Shown: in pieces, positions 41,201 through 50,310 of the stretch
Numbering within the stretch: position 1 is the first letter of the stretch
How the letters are laid out: every line of letters starts with the position of its first letter
Source: Candidatus Aquicultor sp.
Lineage (GTDB): Bacteria > Actinomycetota > Aquicultoria > Aquicultorales > Aquicultoraceae
NCBI GenBank assembly: GCA_036504445.1
Contig: DASXVE010000025.1
Coordinates: 248,001 to 312,000 of the forward strand
Reading direction: 5' to 3'
Length of the DNA: 64,000 nucleotides
The notes under the pieces: model-generated
Databases searched by the model: none
What the model was told of the DNA's origin: nothing
The model's input: the letters and a program-made list of their open reading frames with translations, nothing else
Translations under genes and position numbers: made by a program

Positions 41201-42273
41201 CTGGCGATTTGTAGGCCAGCTTGCTTTGCTTTTAGCATGAAATCGTGGGCGTTGTTTGACATGGCAACCGCATCTTCAAGCGCTACCAACCCTTGCATAA
41301 CAAGCGTGAGCAAACTCTGATCAAAACTTTGCATCCCGTAATATTCACCTTGCTCGATTGCATCTTTAATCTTCGATGTCTGATCGTCGTTAACGATATA
41401 ATCTTTAATGGTGCCGGTCGAAATCATTACCTCGACCGCCGGTATGCGCCCTCCCCCAACTTTCGGCAGCAAGCGCAGCGATACAATTCCCTTAAGCGTC
41501 GAGGTGAGCATTAAACGGATTTGGCGTTGCTGGTACGGTGGAAAGAAATCTATAATGCGGTTGATCGTTTCAGCCGCATCGATTGTATGCAGCGAACTTA
41601 ATACCAGGTTGCCCATTTCCGCTGCGCTGATGGCTGCCTTCGCGGTTTCCATGTCGCGCATCTCACCAATCATAATAACGTCGGGATCTTGGCGGACAAC
41701 GTGTTTGAGCGCGTCTGCGTACGTCTCGGTATCGATACCGATCTCGCGTTGATTTATAATGCTTTGCTTGTCCTCGTGGAGCATCTCGATTGGGTCTTCG
41801 ATGGTTACGATATTGCAGCGTCGCATGCGGTTGATGTGATCGACGAGCGCGCCCAGTGTAGTCGACTTTCCGCTTCCCGCAGTACCGGTTACAAGTACGA
41901 GCCCGCGTCTTTCCTCGGCAAGTTTTTCTAAAACCGGCGGAAGGTTAAGGCTTGCGATGCTTAAATCACCGCTGCGAATGCGGCGAAGAACCGCGCCGAC
42001 ATGGCCCCGCTCCCAAAAAACGTTGACGCGAAACCGCCCCACACCGGGCATGCTGTAGGCGAAATCGACTTCCTTTTTGGCGGCCAGCAGTGCTTTCTGG
42101 CGTTCGGTCATGATGGCTGAGACAAATCGCTCTGCGGCATCGGGATCGAGCGGCGGCATATCGATCGGCAATAGCGTCCCGTCGATACGGATGTATGGAG
42201 CGTTGTTTGCTTTTATGTGGGCGTCCGAGCCGTCTTTGTCGGCCAAAAGCCGTAATATATCGTGCATTTCCAT
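41197..42273 (-). CDS. pilT: Type IV pilus retraction ATPase PilT
   Basis: A 358-residue hexameric motor that disassembles the pilus for twitching. Walker A GTAGSGKSTTLGALV, the Asp box ITIEDPIEMLHEDKQS, Walker B DVIMIGEMRDMETAKAAIS, and the His box MGNLVLSSLHTIDA are present. ADSDGSDAHIKANNA-type N-terminal PAS-like domain precedes them. The usual C-terminal AIRNLIRE is not clear. ATG 42273 has an alternative M3. It ends overlapping the ferredoxin gene. PilB lies at 30951-32636. Confidence 0.95.
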   Translation of the reverse strand: MEMHDILRLLADKDGSDAHIKANNAPYIRIDGTLLPIDMPPLDPDAAERFVSAIMTERQKALLAAKKEVDFAYSMPGVGRFRVNVFWERGHVGAVLRRIRSGDLSIASLNLPPVLEKLAEERRGLVLVTGTAGSGKSTTLGALVDHINRMRRCNIVTIEDPIEMLHEDKQSIINQREIGIDTETYADALKHVVRQDPDVIMIGEMRDMETAKAAISAAEMGNLVLSSLHTIDAAETINRIIDFFPPYQQRQIRLMLTSTLKGIVSLRLLPKVGGGRIPAVEVMISTGTIKDYIVNDDQTSKIKDAIEQGEYYGMQSFDQSLLTLVMQGLVALEDAVAMSNNAHDFMLKAKQAGLQIAS

Positions 42274-42311
42274 AATAGATACTTCGGATGCAGCGGGGCA
42301 AAACTTTACAG

Positions 42312-42710
42312 CTAGCGTCCGATAACCTTGACGATAACCGTGCGATGGCTCCTGGGCCCATCGAGCTCAACGAGAAAAATGTTTTGCCAGGTTCCGCGCT
42401 CAAGCTGCCCGCTGGTGACGGGCATGGTCAGGCTGCACCCGAGAAGCGCGCTCGCGAGGTGCGCTGCGGCGTTGTTGTCGATGCGGTCATGCCGGTATGA
42501 GCCGGTGCGTGGGACAAGGGTTTTCACCATCTCGGTCATATCGGTGATAAGGCCGGCTTCATGCTCGTTAATTAAGATGGCCGCTGTGGCGTGCGGCACG
42601 TAGATGAGCGCAAGCCCATCGGTAACACCACTAGATTGCACTTGCCGACTAACCTGCTTCGTAATATCTATCAGCTCTACCTCAGCCGATGTTGAAATTG
42701 AAAAGCTCAT
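42312..42710 (-). CDS. yjbQ: YjbQ-type secondary thiamine-phosphate synthase-like protein
   Basis: A 132-residue cytoplasmic protein of UPF0047. VPHATAAILINEHEAGLITD and SYRHDRIDNNAAAHLAS hold conserved His and Glu/Asp residues, and LERGTWQNIFLVELDGPRSH is the family signature with R/H. It was reported in E. coli to have weak thiamine-phosphate synthase activity; the main role is uncertain. It is 38 bases upstream of pilT on the same strand, but no functional link is obvious. Confidence 0.92.
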   Translation of the reverse strand: MSFSISTSAEVELIDITKQVSRQVQSSGVTDGLALIYVPHATAAILINEHEAGLITDMTEMVKTLVPRTGSYRHDRIDNNAAAHLASALLGCSLTMPVTSGQLERGTWQNIFLVELDGPRSHRTVIVKVIGR

Positions 42711-42893
42711 ACGCGCCCCCTATGAAACCGTGCCGGCTGTAAACACCCGGCGACTTGCCGTTGTTTGATATCGTATATTCCCTTTTTCATCATACAACAG
42801 GGTTGAAGCGCATGTGTAGGCATGAACAAGCCACGAGAGATTTCTCAAGGTATGGTGACTATCGCGGGCAACAATGTATTTGAGATGAACGGA

Positions 42894-43109
42894 TTAATTG
42901 ACGAGATCGTGGCCCCGGTAGCCCTTTTTTGAGTCAAGACGGAACGTGTAAGGCTGAAACGGGGTATCGGATGCTCGTACGGAATTCGATTGCTCAAAGA
43001 AGCTGATGAGCTCGAAAAGCTCCCCGGCCCCTTCGAAATCGCTTTCGTTGAGCTTGGCGTTAAAAGACCTAACGAGGTTTTTATAATGTTTGTTCCATGA
43101 TGCTGCCAT
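42894..43109 (-). CDS. Small hypothetical protein
   Basis: Not recognised. About 71 residues from ATG 43109, behind AAGGATGATAATC; a longer in-frame start at 43190 lacks a ribosome site. The sequence NKHYKNLVRSFNAKLNESDF is charged and helical, followed by GAGELFELISFFEQS. Lys/Arg-rich, no membrane span. It lies alone between the YjbQ and NlpC/P60 genes. Low to moderate confidence that it is expressed. Confidence 0.45.
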   Translation of the reverse strand: MAASWNKHYKNLVRSFNAKLNESDFEGAGELFELISFFEQSNSVRASDTPFQPYTFRLDSKKGYRGHDLVN

Positions 43110-43300
43110 GATTATCATCCTTGCTACAACTTGAGTGCGTTTAGTGCTTCTAATGTCTCTTTCGGTTAATTCCGTGCACGCCTCAAGCAAATTATCTGAA
43201 AAGCCTCAAGTATTGTATAACATGCCCTAATACCACACAATGGGTTTCAAGCATTACGCAAAATTATTATATGAAAAATCGCCTCAAGAGCGGTTTTCAT

Positions 43301-43332
43301 GCAAAATTAAGGCGGACGAAGCTGTCCGCCTT
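43301..43332 (-). terminator. Terminator of the NlpC/P60 gene
   Basis: Perfect 9-bp stem, aaggcggac (43309-43317) with gtccgcctt (43324-43332), loop of 6. On the minus strand it is followed by AATTTTGC. A second small hairpin (GAAAACCGC...GCGATTTTTC, 43275-43300) lies just beyond. Confidence 0.85.
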
Positions 43333-43366
43333 GTTGAGACTCTTCAGTAAGGTTATAGTTTGCTGC

Positions 43367-44455
43367 TTACGGGCGCACCGCGCCAACATAACCGCCGTGA
43401 TTGGCAATATTGCTGACCTTCACGACGTCACCGGTTTGCGGCGCGTGAATGAAATTGCCGCCGCCAACGTAAATACCAACGTGTGAAATAGAGCCGCCGT
43501 GTGAGAAGAACACTAGATCACCCGCTTGTAGCTGGTCCATACTGACGTGCTGACCGCACCCGTACTGGGCCCTGCTTGAGTGCGGCAAAGAAACGCCAAG
43601 CTGTCCATAGACATACCGCGTGAGGCCCGAACAATCATACGAACTTGGACCTTCGGCCCCCCAGACATATGGTTTGCCTAGCTCATTCATAGCAACGCTC
43701 ACAACACCGCGGTTTGCGCCTCGCGAAACAGTTGAGTGGCGGGGATCGCTCCCCACTTTAATCACGCGGGCGACCATATTACCATAACGTTGTTTCAGGC
43801 TTCGCTGCAGACACGCCTGCCGCAAAGCTTCCGCCTTAGCATACTGCGCAAGCTCGCCTTTCACTTTCGAAAGCAGTGTATTTCGCTGCTTAAGCTGGGA
43901 AGCAATCGTGCCTTTCTTGGTCGCGACCTGAGCGAGAAGCGCTTCTTGCTTTTGCTCTTTTGCAACCAACAGGGCGCTATCTTTCTCTATTTCTATTTTA
44001 CTTGCTTTATATTGTGCGATTATTCGTGCATCTTGTTCGGATTGCCGTTGAATGAGTTCCAAATAATAGAGGAACTGGTCGAGGCTCTTGGTATTGAGCA
44101 GTATCTCAAGATATGAGTAACTGCCCTGGCGATATACAAAACGGAAGCGTTTGTTAATCGCCGTCTGCCGGACCTCCATATTATATTGTGCTTCTTGGAG
44201 CTGCTCGGTTGTTTCCTGAAGTTCTCTGCGGGTTTTTTGCAGATTCAGCGCTGATTCATTGTATTGCTCGACTACCACATCGAGCTCATTGTCGATACGG
44301 CTAACTTGCTGCTGTATCCGGTTAAACTCGGCTTGCTTGCTAGCTTTTGATGGGTTTGCCAATGCGGTTGGCGCTATAACGCCCGTGAGTAGGGCTGCTA
44401 AGGATACTACTGAAATTGATCTAATTATGCTGCTTAGAATGTTGCTACGTAAAAT
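43367..44455 (-). CDS. Secreted NlpC/P60 endopeptidase with coiled coil; probable AUU start
   Basis: A 362-residue exported cell-wall peptidase. A signal peptide (IISVVSLAALLTG-type core then PTALA) precedes cleavage before NPSKAS. A coiled coil (residues about 35-235) is followed by an NlpC/P60 domain (about 245-362): YDCSGLTRYVYGQLG has the catalytic Cys, FFSHGGSISHVGIYVGGGNF the His. The frame's ATG/GTG/TTG candidates start only at TTG 44362, inside the mature protein and without the signal peptide. AGGAGGAG (44463-44470) is instead 7 bases before ATT 44455-44453, which gives an intact signal peptide. No other start codon is available in frame. Division-associated hydrolase inferred. Confidence 0.9.
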   Translation of the reverse strand: MLRSNILSSIIRSISVVSLAALLTGVIAPTALANPSKASKQAEFNRIQQQVSRIDNELDVVVEQYNESALNLQKTRRELQETTEQLQEAQYNMEVRQTAINKRFRFVYRQGSYSYLEILLNTKSLDQFLYYLELIQRQSEQDARIIAQYKASKIEIEKDSALLVAKEQKQEALLAQVATKKGTIASQLKQRNTLLSKVKGELAQYAKAEALRQACLQRSLKQRYGNMVARVIKVGSDPRHSTVSRGANRGVVSVAMNELGKPYVWGAEGPSSYDCSGLTRYVYGQLGVSLPHSSRAQYGCGQHVSMDQLQAGDLVFFSHGGSISHVGIYVGGGNFIHAPQTGDVVKVSNIANHGGYVGAVRP

Positions 44456-44607
44456 ACTGAATCTCCTCCTATTTTCAGCGCTAACCTAGGTTTCGGCAGA
44501 TACTTTTAAAAACTTTAACTATAGAAGTGATCAGCCAAAAATAATGAGGCTTCGTTAGTTTAGCATAACCTAACATTTAAGGGCAAACGGAGCGAGCAAT
44601 AGAAAAT

Positions 44608-45651
44608 TTAGGAAAACTGCAGGTAGTTCTTTATGCCGTCGAATACCGCAACAGCGATTTTTTGCCGGTTTACTTCTTCGTTGAGCAGGTTTTTCTCGGC
44701 GGGATTGGTAATAAAAAAAGGTTTTACGAAAATTGCGGGCACCAATATTCCGTCTATCGTGACATCGGTAGGTTGTATCCCTAGGTTCCGCGAGCCGAAC
44801 GAGCGCACGATCTCCTCTTGAACGGCGAGCGCTAAACGCCGGCACTCCGGCTCTTCACCATCAGTGCCGATGCAGTAGAGCACAATACTGCCTCTTTCCT
44901 CGATATCTTCCGAGGCGTTCAGGCGGAAGCCTATATAGAGTTCTACATCGCTAAGATCGTCACTTCTATTTTCGCCGGTATAGATAACATTAGCCCCGAG
45001 AAGCTCAAGGAGATTGCCGAGGCGCATACCGAGATCTTGGGCTACATCTATTTCACTGTCGAGTTCGCTCTCGTACGTGTATAAGCCGACTTCATCGTAG
45101 AGCGTTCCGAGATCAATCACGATTCTGCGGTTGCTGAACACTGAGATCGCCGAATGCTGGTTGCGATACGGGTCGGGAAAAATCTGGCTTGCTTTGCTGG
45201 AGAGCAAGTGTTTTAGATTGCGGATTGCCGTAAGTGAAGACGGGCCGAAGATCCCGTCGCTGGGGAGGCCGAAATTGAGTTGAAAATCACGCACCGCGCG
45301 CTCGGTCGTTTCACCGAAGATCCCGTCTACTATGCCGGTATTAAACCCAAGCGTATTTAACGATAATTGCAACTCGCGTACGTCATCACCCCGAAAGAAC
45401 GGGGAGCGCAGGTACAAAAGCCTGCCGCCGAACTTATATGTCGCTTCAACCAGCGCGCGCCAGGTCGCTTCATCGACTATGCCGGTCGACTTCAAGTGCC
45501 GGCTGCGTTGAAACTCGACAACCGCTTCTTCAGTTGTATCACCAAAGCTACCATCCGCCCCATCGGAGCCCAGCGTGTACCCAAGAGCCGATAGCTTTAC
45601 TTGTATATCAACGACCTCGTCGCCGTGATTGCCCTTCGCAAAAGATTGCAT
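44608..45651 (-). CDS. CwlM-like protein: two peptidoglycan-binding domains plus degenerate amidase
   Basis: A 347-residue protein. Two PG_binding_1 repeats (residues about 8-70 and 85-145; ALGYTLGSDGADGSFGDTTE and TLGFNTGIVDGIFGETTERA) precede an Amidase_3-like domain (about 175-345). The zinc-binding HGG motif is replaced (VIDLGTLYDEVG), and the FISIHAN segment reads LYIGFRLNAS, so zinc ligands look lost. This is the CwlM pattern: in mycobacteria CwlM is an inactive amidase homologue that regulates MurA. trxB/trxA occur 5 kb away, resembling the mycobacterial trx-cwlM neighbourhood, though lon intervenes. No signal peptide is seen, so cytoplasmic. Confidence 0.85.
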   Translation of the reverse strand: MQSFAKGNHGDEVVDIQVKLSALGYTLGSDGADGSFGDTTEEAVVEFQRSRHLKSTGIVDEATWRALVEATYKFGGRLLYLRSPFFRGDDVRELQLSLNTLGFNTGIVDGIFGETTERAVRDFQLNFGLPSDGIFGPSSLTAIRNLKHLLSSKASQIFPDPYRNQHSAISVFSNRRIVIDLGTLYDEVGLYTYESELDSEIDVAQDLGMRLGNLLELLGANVIYTGENRSDDLSDVELYIGFRLNASEDIEERGSIVLYCIGTDGEEPECRRLALAVQEEIVRSFGSRNLGIQPTDVTIDGILVPAIFVKPFFITNPAEKNLLNEEVNRQKIAVAVFDGIKNYLQFS

Positions 45652-45808
45652 GCATCCCTCATTCGTGTATGAAACCTTACACCACCAAAGGTTTTGCTAA
45701 ATATATACTATAAACGGTTGAGGTTAATTTTCAAACGTAAGTTTGCTCAAATACGGCGGCTCTTAAAGCTGTAGTTATGACGATTGGGGCGGGGTCTAAA
45801 GCATAGAC

Positions 45809-46099
45809 CTACGATAATGCCGCTACGCCGATTAGTTGATATACAACTAAGAGTGCCAAAAAAATATTAGTTCCTAAAACAAGCGAACGCATACTTGCAA
45901 CCTGATCTTTAAGGCGCATAACGATCGTAATAAAAACGACTGAGACCAGAACCTTAAACAAAAGAGCCCACACAAAGTTAACCGTTAAGAGATAATTGAT
46001 TATAGGGTTTAGCTCTACCGCTCCCCTGCTTGTTAGATGCCTGGTCAGCACGATGTCGGTCATATTCAGCGCGAATAGAAGCTTAAGGGAATTATCCAT
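45809..46099 (-). CDS. DUF5658-type membrane protein
   Basis: A 96-residue protein with three predicted membrane spans. LLFALNMTDIVLTRHLTSRG, then AVELNPIINYLL match the DUF5658 signature (N-x2-D-x3-T...E-x-NP). Function unknown in this family. ATG 46099 has only a weak GGTG upstream. The candidate structured RNA at 46203-46320 ends about 100 bases before it on the same strand, so control of this gene by that RNA is possible. Confidence 0.78.
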   Translation of the reverse strand: MDNSLKLLFALNMTDIVLTRHLTSRGAVELNPIINYLLTVNFVWALLFKVLVSVVFITIVMRLKDQVASMRSLVLGTNIFLALLVVYQLIGVAALS

Positions 46100-46202
46100 A
46101 CATTACACCAGTTGTATGGTTCCCGTAACACACTGTGCTTTAAACGCCCTGGCAGAGGCGTTGCTTGGAGAGAGAGCTTGCAATAACTGATTTCTGACAA
46201 CG

Positions 46203-46320
46203 AAAAAGGCTCAGGAGGTTTATGTCCAACCCCTTTAGGGGGCCTCTATGGAGTCAATCTACATAAAGTAGTAACTCCTCAATGTTGACAAAACCCGACG
46301 TCGTGGCATGACCCTGAGCC
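46203..46320 (-). ncRNA. Candidate structured RNA (unassigned)
   Basis: About 118 bases on the minus strand with nested helices. P1 (46208-46215 with 46313-46320) is a perfect 8-bp closing stem ggctcagg/cctgagcc, followed on the minus strand by five T (46203-46207). P2 (46217-46226 with 46287-46295) is a 9-bp stem with one bulge. Inside it are P3 (cccc/gggg, 46230-46233 with 46238-46241) and P4 (ggagt/actcc 46250-46254 with 46274-46278, extended by ctac/gtag). A further palindrome, cgacgtcg, lies near 46296-46303. The lon terminator separates it from lon. No match to a known family was recognised; it could be a regulatory leader of the DUF5658 gene or an independent small RNA. Confidence 0.6.
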
Positions 46321-46353
46321 CTAAACTAATCAAAGTTCCTAAGTTCATAATAC

Positions 46354-46384
46354 AACAACGGCTGGCAAATTACCAACCGTTGTT
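46354..46384 (-). terminator. Terminator of lon
   Basis: Stem aacaacggctgg (46354-46365) with ccaaccgttgtt (46373-46384); pairs fully on the minus strand with one G-U, followed by GTATT. It lies about 65 bases past the lon stop. Confidence 0.7.
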
Positions 46385-46448
46385 TCGTCTAATTATTAAA
46401 TTTTTCCAGAGGCGCCACGCCTTTGTATGGCTTTTGACTGTTCGTTTT

Positions 46449-48824
46449 CTACCCTTTTATGGGAAGCGCCGTAACTTTTTCATGTGTTTCCGCCGGGCGA
46501 AGCGCCAGGTCGAGTACCTCGTCCATATGGCTGACGAAGAAGAACTTCAGCTCTTCTTTTACCTCTTTGGCAACGAGTTCGAGATCTTTCTCGTTTTCTT
46601 CCGGCAGGATTATCTCTTTAACGCCGGCCCGGTGAGCGGCCAGTACCTTCTCTTTTACTCCGCCGATCGGAAGCACACGGCCCCGCAGCGTTATCTCACC
46701 GGTCATCGCGAGCTCGCGCTTTACCGGGCGCTTCGTCAGCTCCGATGCGAGCGCGGTTGCCATCGTGATACCGGCAGACGGCCCATCTTTCGGAATGCCG
46801 CCCGACGGCACGTGGATGTGAATATCGAACTTGCTGTAGAAATCAACATCGATATCGAGCGCTGCGGCACGCGAGCGGATATAGCTGACCGCCGCCTGCG
46901 CGCTCTCCTGCATAACGTCTCCCAGGCTCCCGGTTAAGATAAGATTGCCTTTGCCGGGTAACGTTGTCGCCTCTACCGAGAGGACGTCGCCGCCGACTTC
47001 CGTCCAGGCAAGCCCGGTCGAGACACCGATCTCATCGGCCTCTTCGGCAAGCCCATAGTGGAATTGGCTCGGCCCTAGGTAATCGTGCAGGTTTTTCTCG
47101 CCGACCTTAAGCTGCTTCTTTTCGCCTTCGACAACTTTTCGCGCAACCTGGCGGCACACACCCGCGATCTTGCGCTCGAGATTTCGCACACCGGCTTCCC
47201 GGGTATATTCGCGAATGATCATACGAAGCGCTGTTTCTTCGAGTTTGATCTGCTTTGATGTTAAGCCGTTTGCTTCGATCTGCTTCGGGATGAGGTATTT
47301 GGTTGCAATCTGCACCTTCTCATCCTCGGTATAACCGGCGTAAGGGATGACCTCCATGCGGTCGCGCAGCGCCGGCGGAATGGTCTCTAACATGTTCGCT
47401 GTGGCAATAAAGACCACATCGGATAGATTAAACGGAACCTCCAGGTAGTGGTCGGAAAATGCAAAGTTCTGCTCCGGATCGAGTACCTCGAGCAGCGCTG
47501 CCGTCGGGTCGCCGCGGAAGTCTGCGCCGACTTTATCGATTTCATCGAGCATAAAGACCGGGTTTCTCGTACCCGCCTGGTTGATCGCCTGCATAATACG
47601 GCCCGGAAGCGCGCCGACGTAGGTGCGGCGGTGCCCGCGGATTTCCGCCTCATCGTGAACGCCGCCTAAGGATATGCGCACGAATTTTCTTCCCAGTGCT
47701 CGCGCGATTGACTTTCCTATCGAGGTCTTACCGGTTCCCGGAGGGCCGGCGAAGCATAGGATCGGGCCTTTTACTTGTTCGGTTAACTGGTGCACCGCCA
47801 AATACTCGAGCACGCGCTTTTTCACGTGTTCAAGACCGTAATGGTCGTCATCGAGTATCTGCTCGGCATCTTTTATATCAAGCGATTGCTTGCTCTTCTT
47901 CTGCCATGGAAGGCCGATAAGCCAATCGAGATAGGTGCGAATAACACTCGCTTCAGCGGCCGACGACGGCATCTTCGAGAGCCTGTCGAGCTCTTTTGAT
48001 GCCTTCTCGTTGACTTCCTTCGGCATCTTCGCCGCTCTGATTTTACCTTTGAGCTCCTCGATTTCAGCCGTTTGTTCGTCGACTTGCCCGAGCTCCTGCT
48101 GGATGGCTTTTAACTGCTCGCGCAGAAAGTATTCCTTCTGCGTCTTGGTGAGCTGGTCTTTGACCCGCGACTGTATTTTGCTGCCGATCTCAAGAATCTC
48201 AAGCTCGCGATTTAAAAAGATGCTGACCTTTTCAAGCCTATCGCGTGCGGCGGTCGCCTCGATGATCTGCTGTTTTTCGTCAATCTTGAGATTCAAGTGG
48301 AATGCGATAAAATCGGCCAGACGGCCGGGCTCATCGATATTCGCCGTGGCAAGCAGTACCTCTTGCGGGATCGGCTTGCCTAAGCCGGCCGAGCGCTCAA
48401 ATTGCGAGACGAGATTGCGCATGAGCGCCTCGATCTCGATGTTTTTATCTTCCTCTTCCGGGAGAACTCTGACGCGCGCCTTAAAGTAGGGCTCGGTCTG
48501 AGTAAACTCGATGATCTCGATACGCGAGAGCCCTTCAACCAGAGCTTTTGCCGTACCATCCGGAATCTTAAGCTCTTGCATAATCACTGCGGCAGAACCG
48601 ATTTGATAGAGGTCTCCGGGCTCGGGATCTTGCAGCTCGGCCACCTTCTGAGTTACGAGAGCAACGATATGGCTCTCCTTCATAGCGGCCTCAAGCGCCG
48701 AAATAGAGCGCTCTCTGCCGACAAATAGCGGCACTACCAAGTTCGGAAAAATAATTATATCTCTAAGCGGAATCAGCGGTATTTCATCCGGTATTATGAT
48801 TTCTTCTCTATCTAATTCGTGCAT
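46449..48824 (-). CDS. lon: Lon (LonA) ATP-dependent protease
   Basis: 791-residue soluble hexameric protease that unfolds and degrades damaged and regulatory proteins. The N-domain begins [20 protein letters not shown]. The AAA+ module has Walker [10 protein letters not shown] (about residue 356) and Walker [11 protein letters not shown]. The C-terminal Ser-Lys peptidase has catalytic Ser in [15 protein letters not shown] (about residue 681) and Lys in [14 protein letters not shown] (about residue 724). Full-length. ATG 48824 follows AAGGAGAAGTAT. Apparently monocistronic, with a terminator at 46354-46384. No HAIR or CIRCE operator was identified upstream. Confidence 0.97.
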   Translation of the reverse strand: MHELDREEIIIPDEIPLIPLRDIIIFPNLVVPLFVGRERSISALEAAMKESHIVALVTQKVAELQDPEPGDLYQIGSAAVIMQELKIPDGTAKALVEGLSRIEIIEFTQTEPYFKARVRVLPEEEDKNIEIEALMRNLVSQFERSAGLGKPIPQEVLLATANIDEPGRLADFIAFHLNLKIDEKQQIIEATAARDRLEKVSIFLNRELEILEIGSKIQSRVKDQLTKTQKEYFLREQLKAIQQELGQVDEQTAEIEELKGKIRAAKMPKEVNEKASKELDRLSKMPSSAAEASVIRTYLDWLIGLPWQKKSKQSLDIKDAEQILDDDHYGLEHVKKRVLEYLAVHQLTEQVKGPILCFAGPPGTGKTSIGKSIARALGRKFVRISLGGVHDEAEIRGHRRTYVGALPGRIMQAINQAGTRNPVFMLDEIDKVGADFRGDPTAALLEVLDPEQNFAFSDHYLEVPFNLSDVVFIATANMLETIPPALRDRMEVIPYAGYTEDEKVQIATKYLIPKQIEANGLTSKQIKLEETALRMIIREYTREAGVRNLERKIAGVCRQVARKVVEGEKKQLKVGEKNLHDYLGPSQFHYGLAEEADEIGVSTGLAWTEVGGDVLSVEATTLPGKGNLILTGSLGDVMQESAQAAVSYIRSRAAALDIDVDFYSKFDIHIHVPSGGIPKDGPSAGITMATALASELTKRPVKRELAMTGEITLRGRVLPIGGVKEKVLAAHRAGVKEIILPEENEKDLELVAKEVKEELKFFFVSHMDEVLDLALRPAETHEKVTALPIKG

Positions 48825-49146
48825 ATACTTCTCCTTCTAAGCTCGTTCGCTGCTTCAGTCATTGTCACTTCTTGGTTACTATATCTTAGCCGGGAATGCG
48901 TGAGAAACACAATTTAAAAGACGTAAGAATTATCGGATAACAATGCCGCCCCCTTAACACTCACGCGACAATTCGTAGGATCTTCAAGACATAATTTGAC
49001 CGAGCGCGGTATTGTTGTTATAGTTAACCCCCGGCTGACCCGGTACCGGGTCATTAATGCAGTATATATGGTACTATCTGCGATATATGTGGGTTTTGTG
49101 AATTTGCTACCAGTTGCACCGCAGAGCGTTTATAATAAGGGATATA
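48825..49146. other. Intergenic region with 18-nt palindrome and plus-strand promoter
   Basis: Between lon (minus) and the PIN-TPR gene (plus). A perfect 18-base palindrome lies at 49036-49053. A -10-like tataat at 49131-49136 is followed within 10 bases by the AAGGG ribosome site and ATG 49147, so the leader would be very short. No open frame or known RNA was recognised in the remainder. Confidence 0.5.
49036..49053. promoter_or_regulatory. 18-base perfect palindrome, possible operator
   Basis: tgacccggtaccgggtca, 9-bp arms without spacer, 94 bases upstream of the -10 of the PIN-TPR/thioredoxin operon and about 210 bases from the lon start. Could bind a dimeric regulator. The regulator is unknown. 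Confidence 0.5.
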
Positions 49147-50304
49147 ATGTCATCTAAAATAAATAAGAAACGGCCCATCTACATATTGGATACGAATGTG
49201 CTCTTGTATAACCCGAGGGCCGTGTACGCGTTTCCGAACGCGGACGTCGTTATCCCTGATATCGTACTTGGTGAGCTTGATAAAATCAAGACATCACGGG
49301 CCGATCGCGAACTGCGCTACCGAAGCCGCGAGATATCGAGAATCCTCTTTGGGCTATCTGAGAACGGCAAACTTATCGATGGTGTTCCCTTTGGCAAAAA
49401 CTCGGTCATGCGCGTAATGAGCTTCGACCCGTCCAAAGGCAAACCGGCCGATCTCTTTGGCACCAAGAATTCCGACGACCGTATCCTTTCCGTTGTATAC
49501 CAGATAAACCAAGAGAGTAACGGCCGCCCGGTCACAATCGTAACAAACGACCTTAACATGCTTCTGAAGGCACAGACGCTCGGCATCAAGGTCGAGCATC
49601 CCGGCGAGGAGTTTGCCTACAGCGGCGTTAAACGCGCGCTCTTTAAAGTAAAAGCGCAGCGAAAGACCATCTGGACCACGCTCGGCATTGCCGCCGTTAT
49701 TGCACTCGTTATCTTCCAATCCAACATAAAATCATATTTTGGCATCAATGCAACTCAGGAAATACAGGGGCCGCCGACGCTCGTCAACGAGCTTAAACAG
49801 AGCCAGGCCAAGATGAACGCCATTAAGGCACAACAAGACACCTACCAGGGAATTATCAAGAATAACCCGAAGGATGTCCAGGCGCTGGTCGGTATGGGAA
49901 ACAGTTATTTTGATATGGCGTCGATAACCGAAAATCCGGACGACTACCGCAAAGCTGTTGATTTCTACAGGAAAGCGTTAGACATCGACCCGAATAAGCC
50001 GAGCGTGCGCACCGATATGGCTGCAGCGTATGATTTCTTAGGTGCAACCGATATGGCTAAGCAAGAACTCAATAAGGTTATCAAGGATAACCCGGAGTTC
50101 TACCAGGCTTACTTTAATATGGGCGTCATTATATTTAAGACCGAAGGTAATTTACCAAGCGCTAAAACGTATTTCGAGAAGACCGTCGAATTGGCGCCAC
50201 CATCAAGCGGTTTTGCGACAACGGCGAAGACCTATCTCGACCAGATAAACAATGCGCAGCTGAAAACGCCGGCGCAAGATCCAGCACAAGTGAAAGGTGG
50301 ATAA
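49147..50304 (+). CDS. PIN ribonuclease-like domain fused to TM helix and TPR repeats
   Basis: A 385-residue protein in three parts. Residues about 8-155 form a PIN domain of the PhoH/PINc type: PIYILDTNVLLYNPRAVYAF has the first Asp, IPDIVLGELDKIK, KNSDDRILSVVYQ and VTIVTNDLNMLLKAQ the further acidic residues, so the metal site looks intact. One transmembrane helix follows (about 170-190, TLGIAAVIALVIF). The last 170 residues have TPR-like repeats (ALVGMGNSYFDMASI; AVDFYRKALDIDPNKPSVRT; DMAAAYDFLG), placed on the outer face. ATG 49147 follows AAGGG. It heads an operon of trxB, trxA, DUF3842 and CooT genes. Usual PIN-PhoH proteins have an ATPase here instead; this fusion is not one I recognise. 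Confidence 0.85.
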   Translation: MSSKINKKRPIYILDTNVLLYNPRAVYAFPNADVVIPDIVLGELDKIKTSRADRELRYRSREISRILFGLSENGKLIDGVPFGKNSVMRVMSFDPSKGKPADLFGTKNSDDRILSVVYQINQESNGRPVTIVTNDLNMLLKAQTLGIKVEHPGEEFAYSGVKRALFKVKAQRKTIWTTLGIAAVIALVIFQSNIKSYFGINATQEIQGPPTLVNELKQSQAKMNAIKAQQDTYQGIIKNNPKDVQALVGMGNSYFDMASITENPDDYRKAVDFYRKALDIDPNKPSVRTDMAAAYDFLGATDMAKQELNKVIKDNPEFYQAYFNMGVIIFKTEGNLPSAKTYFEKTVELAPPSSGFATTAKTYLDQINNAQLKTPAQDPAQVKGG

Positions 50305-50310
50305 GTATAC

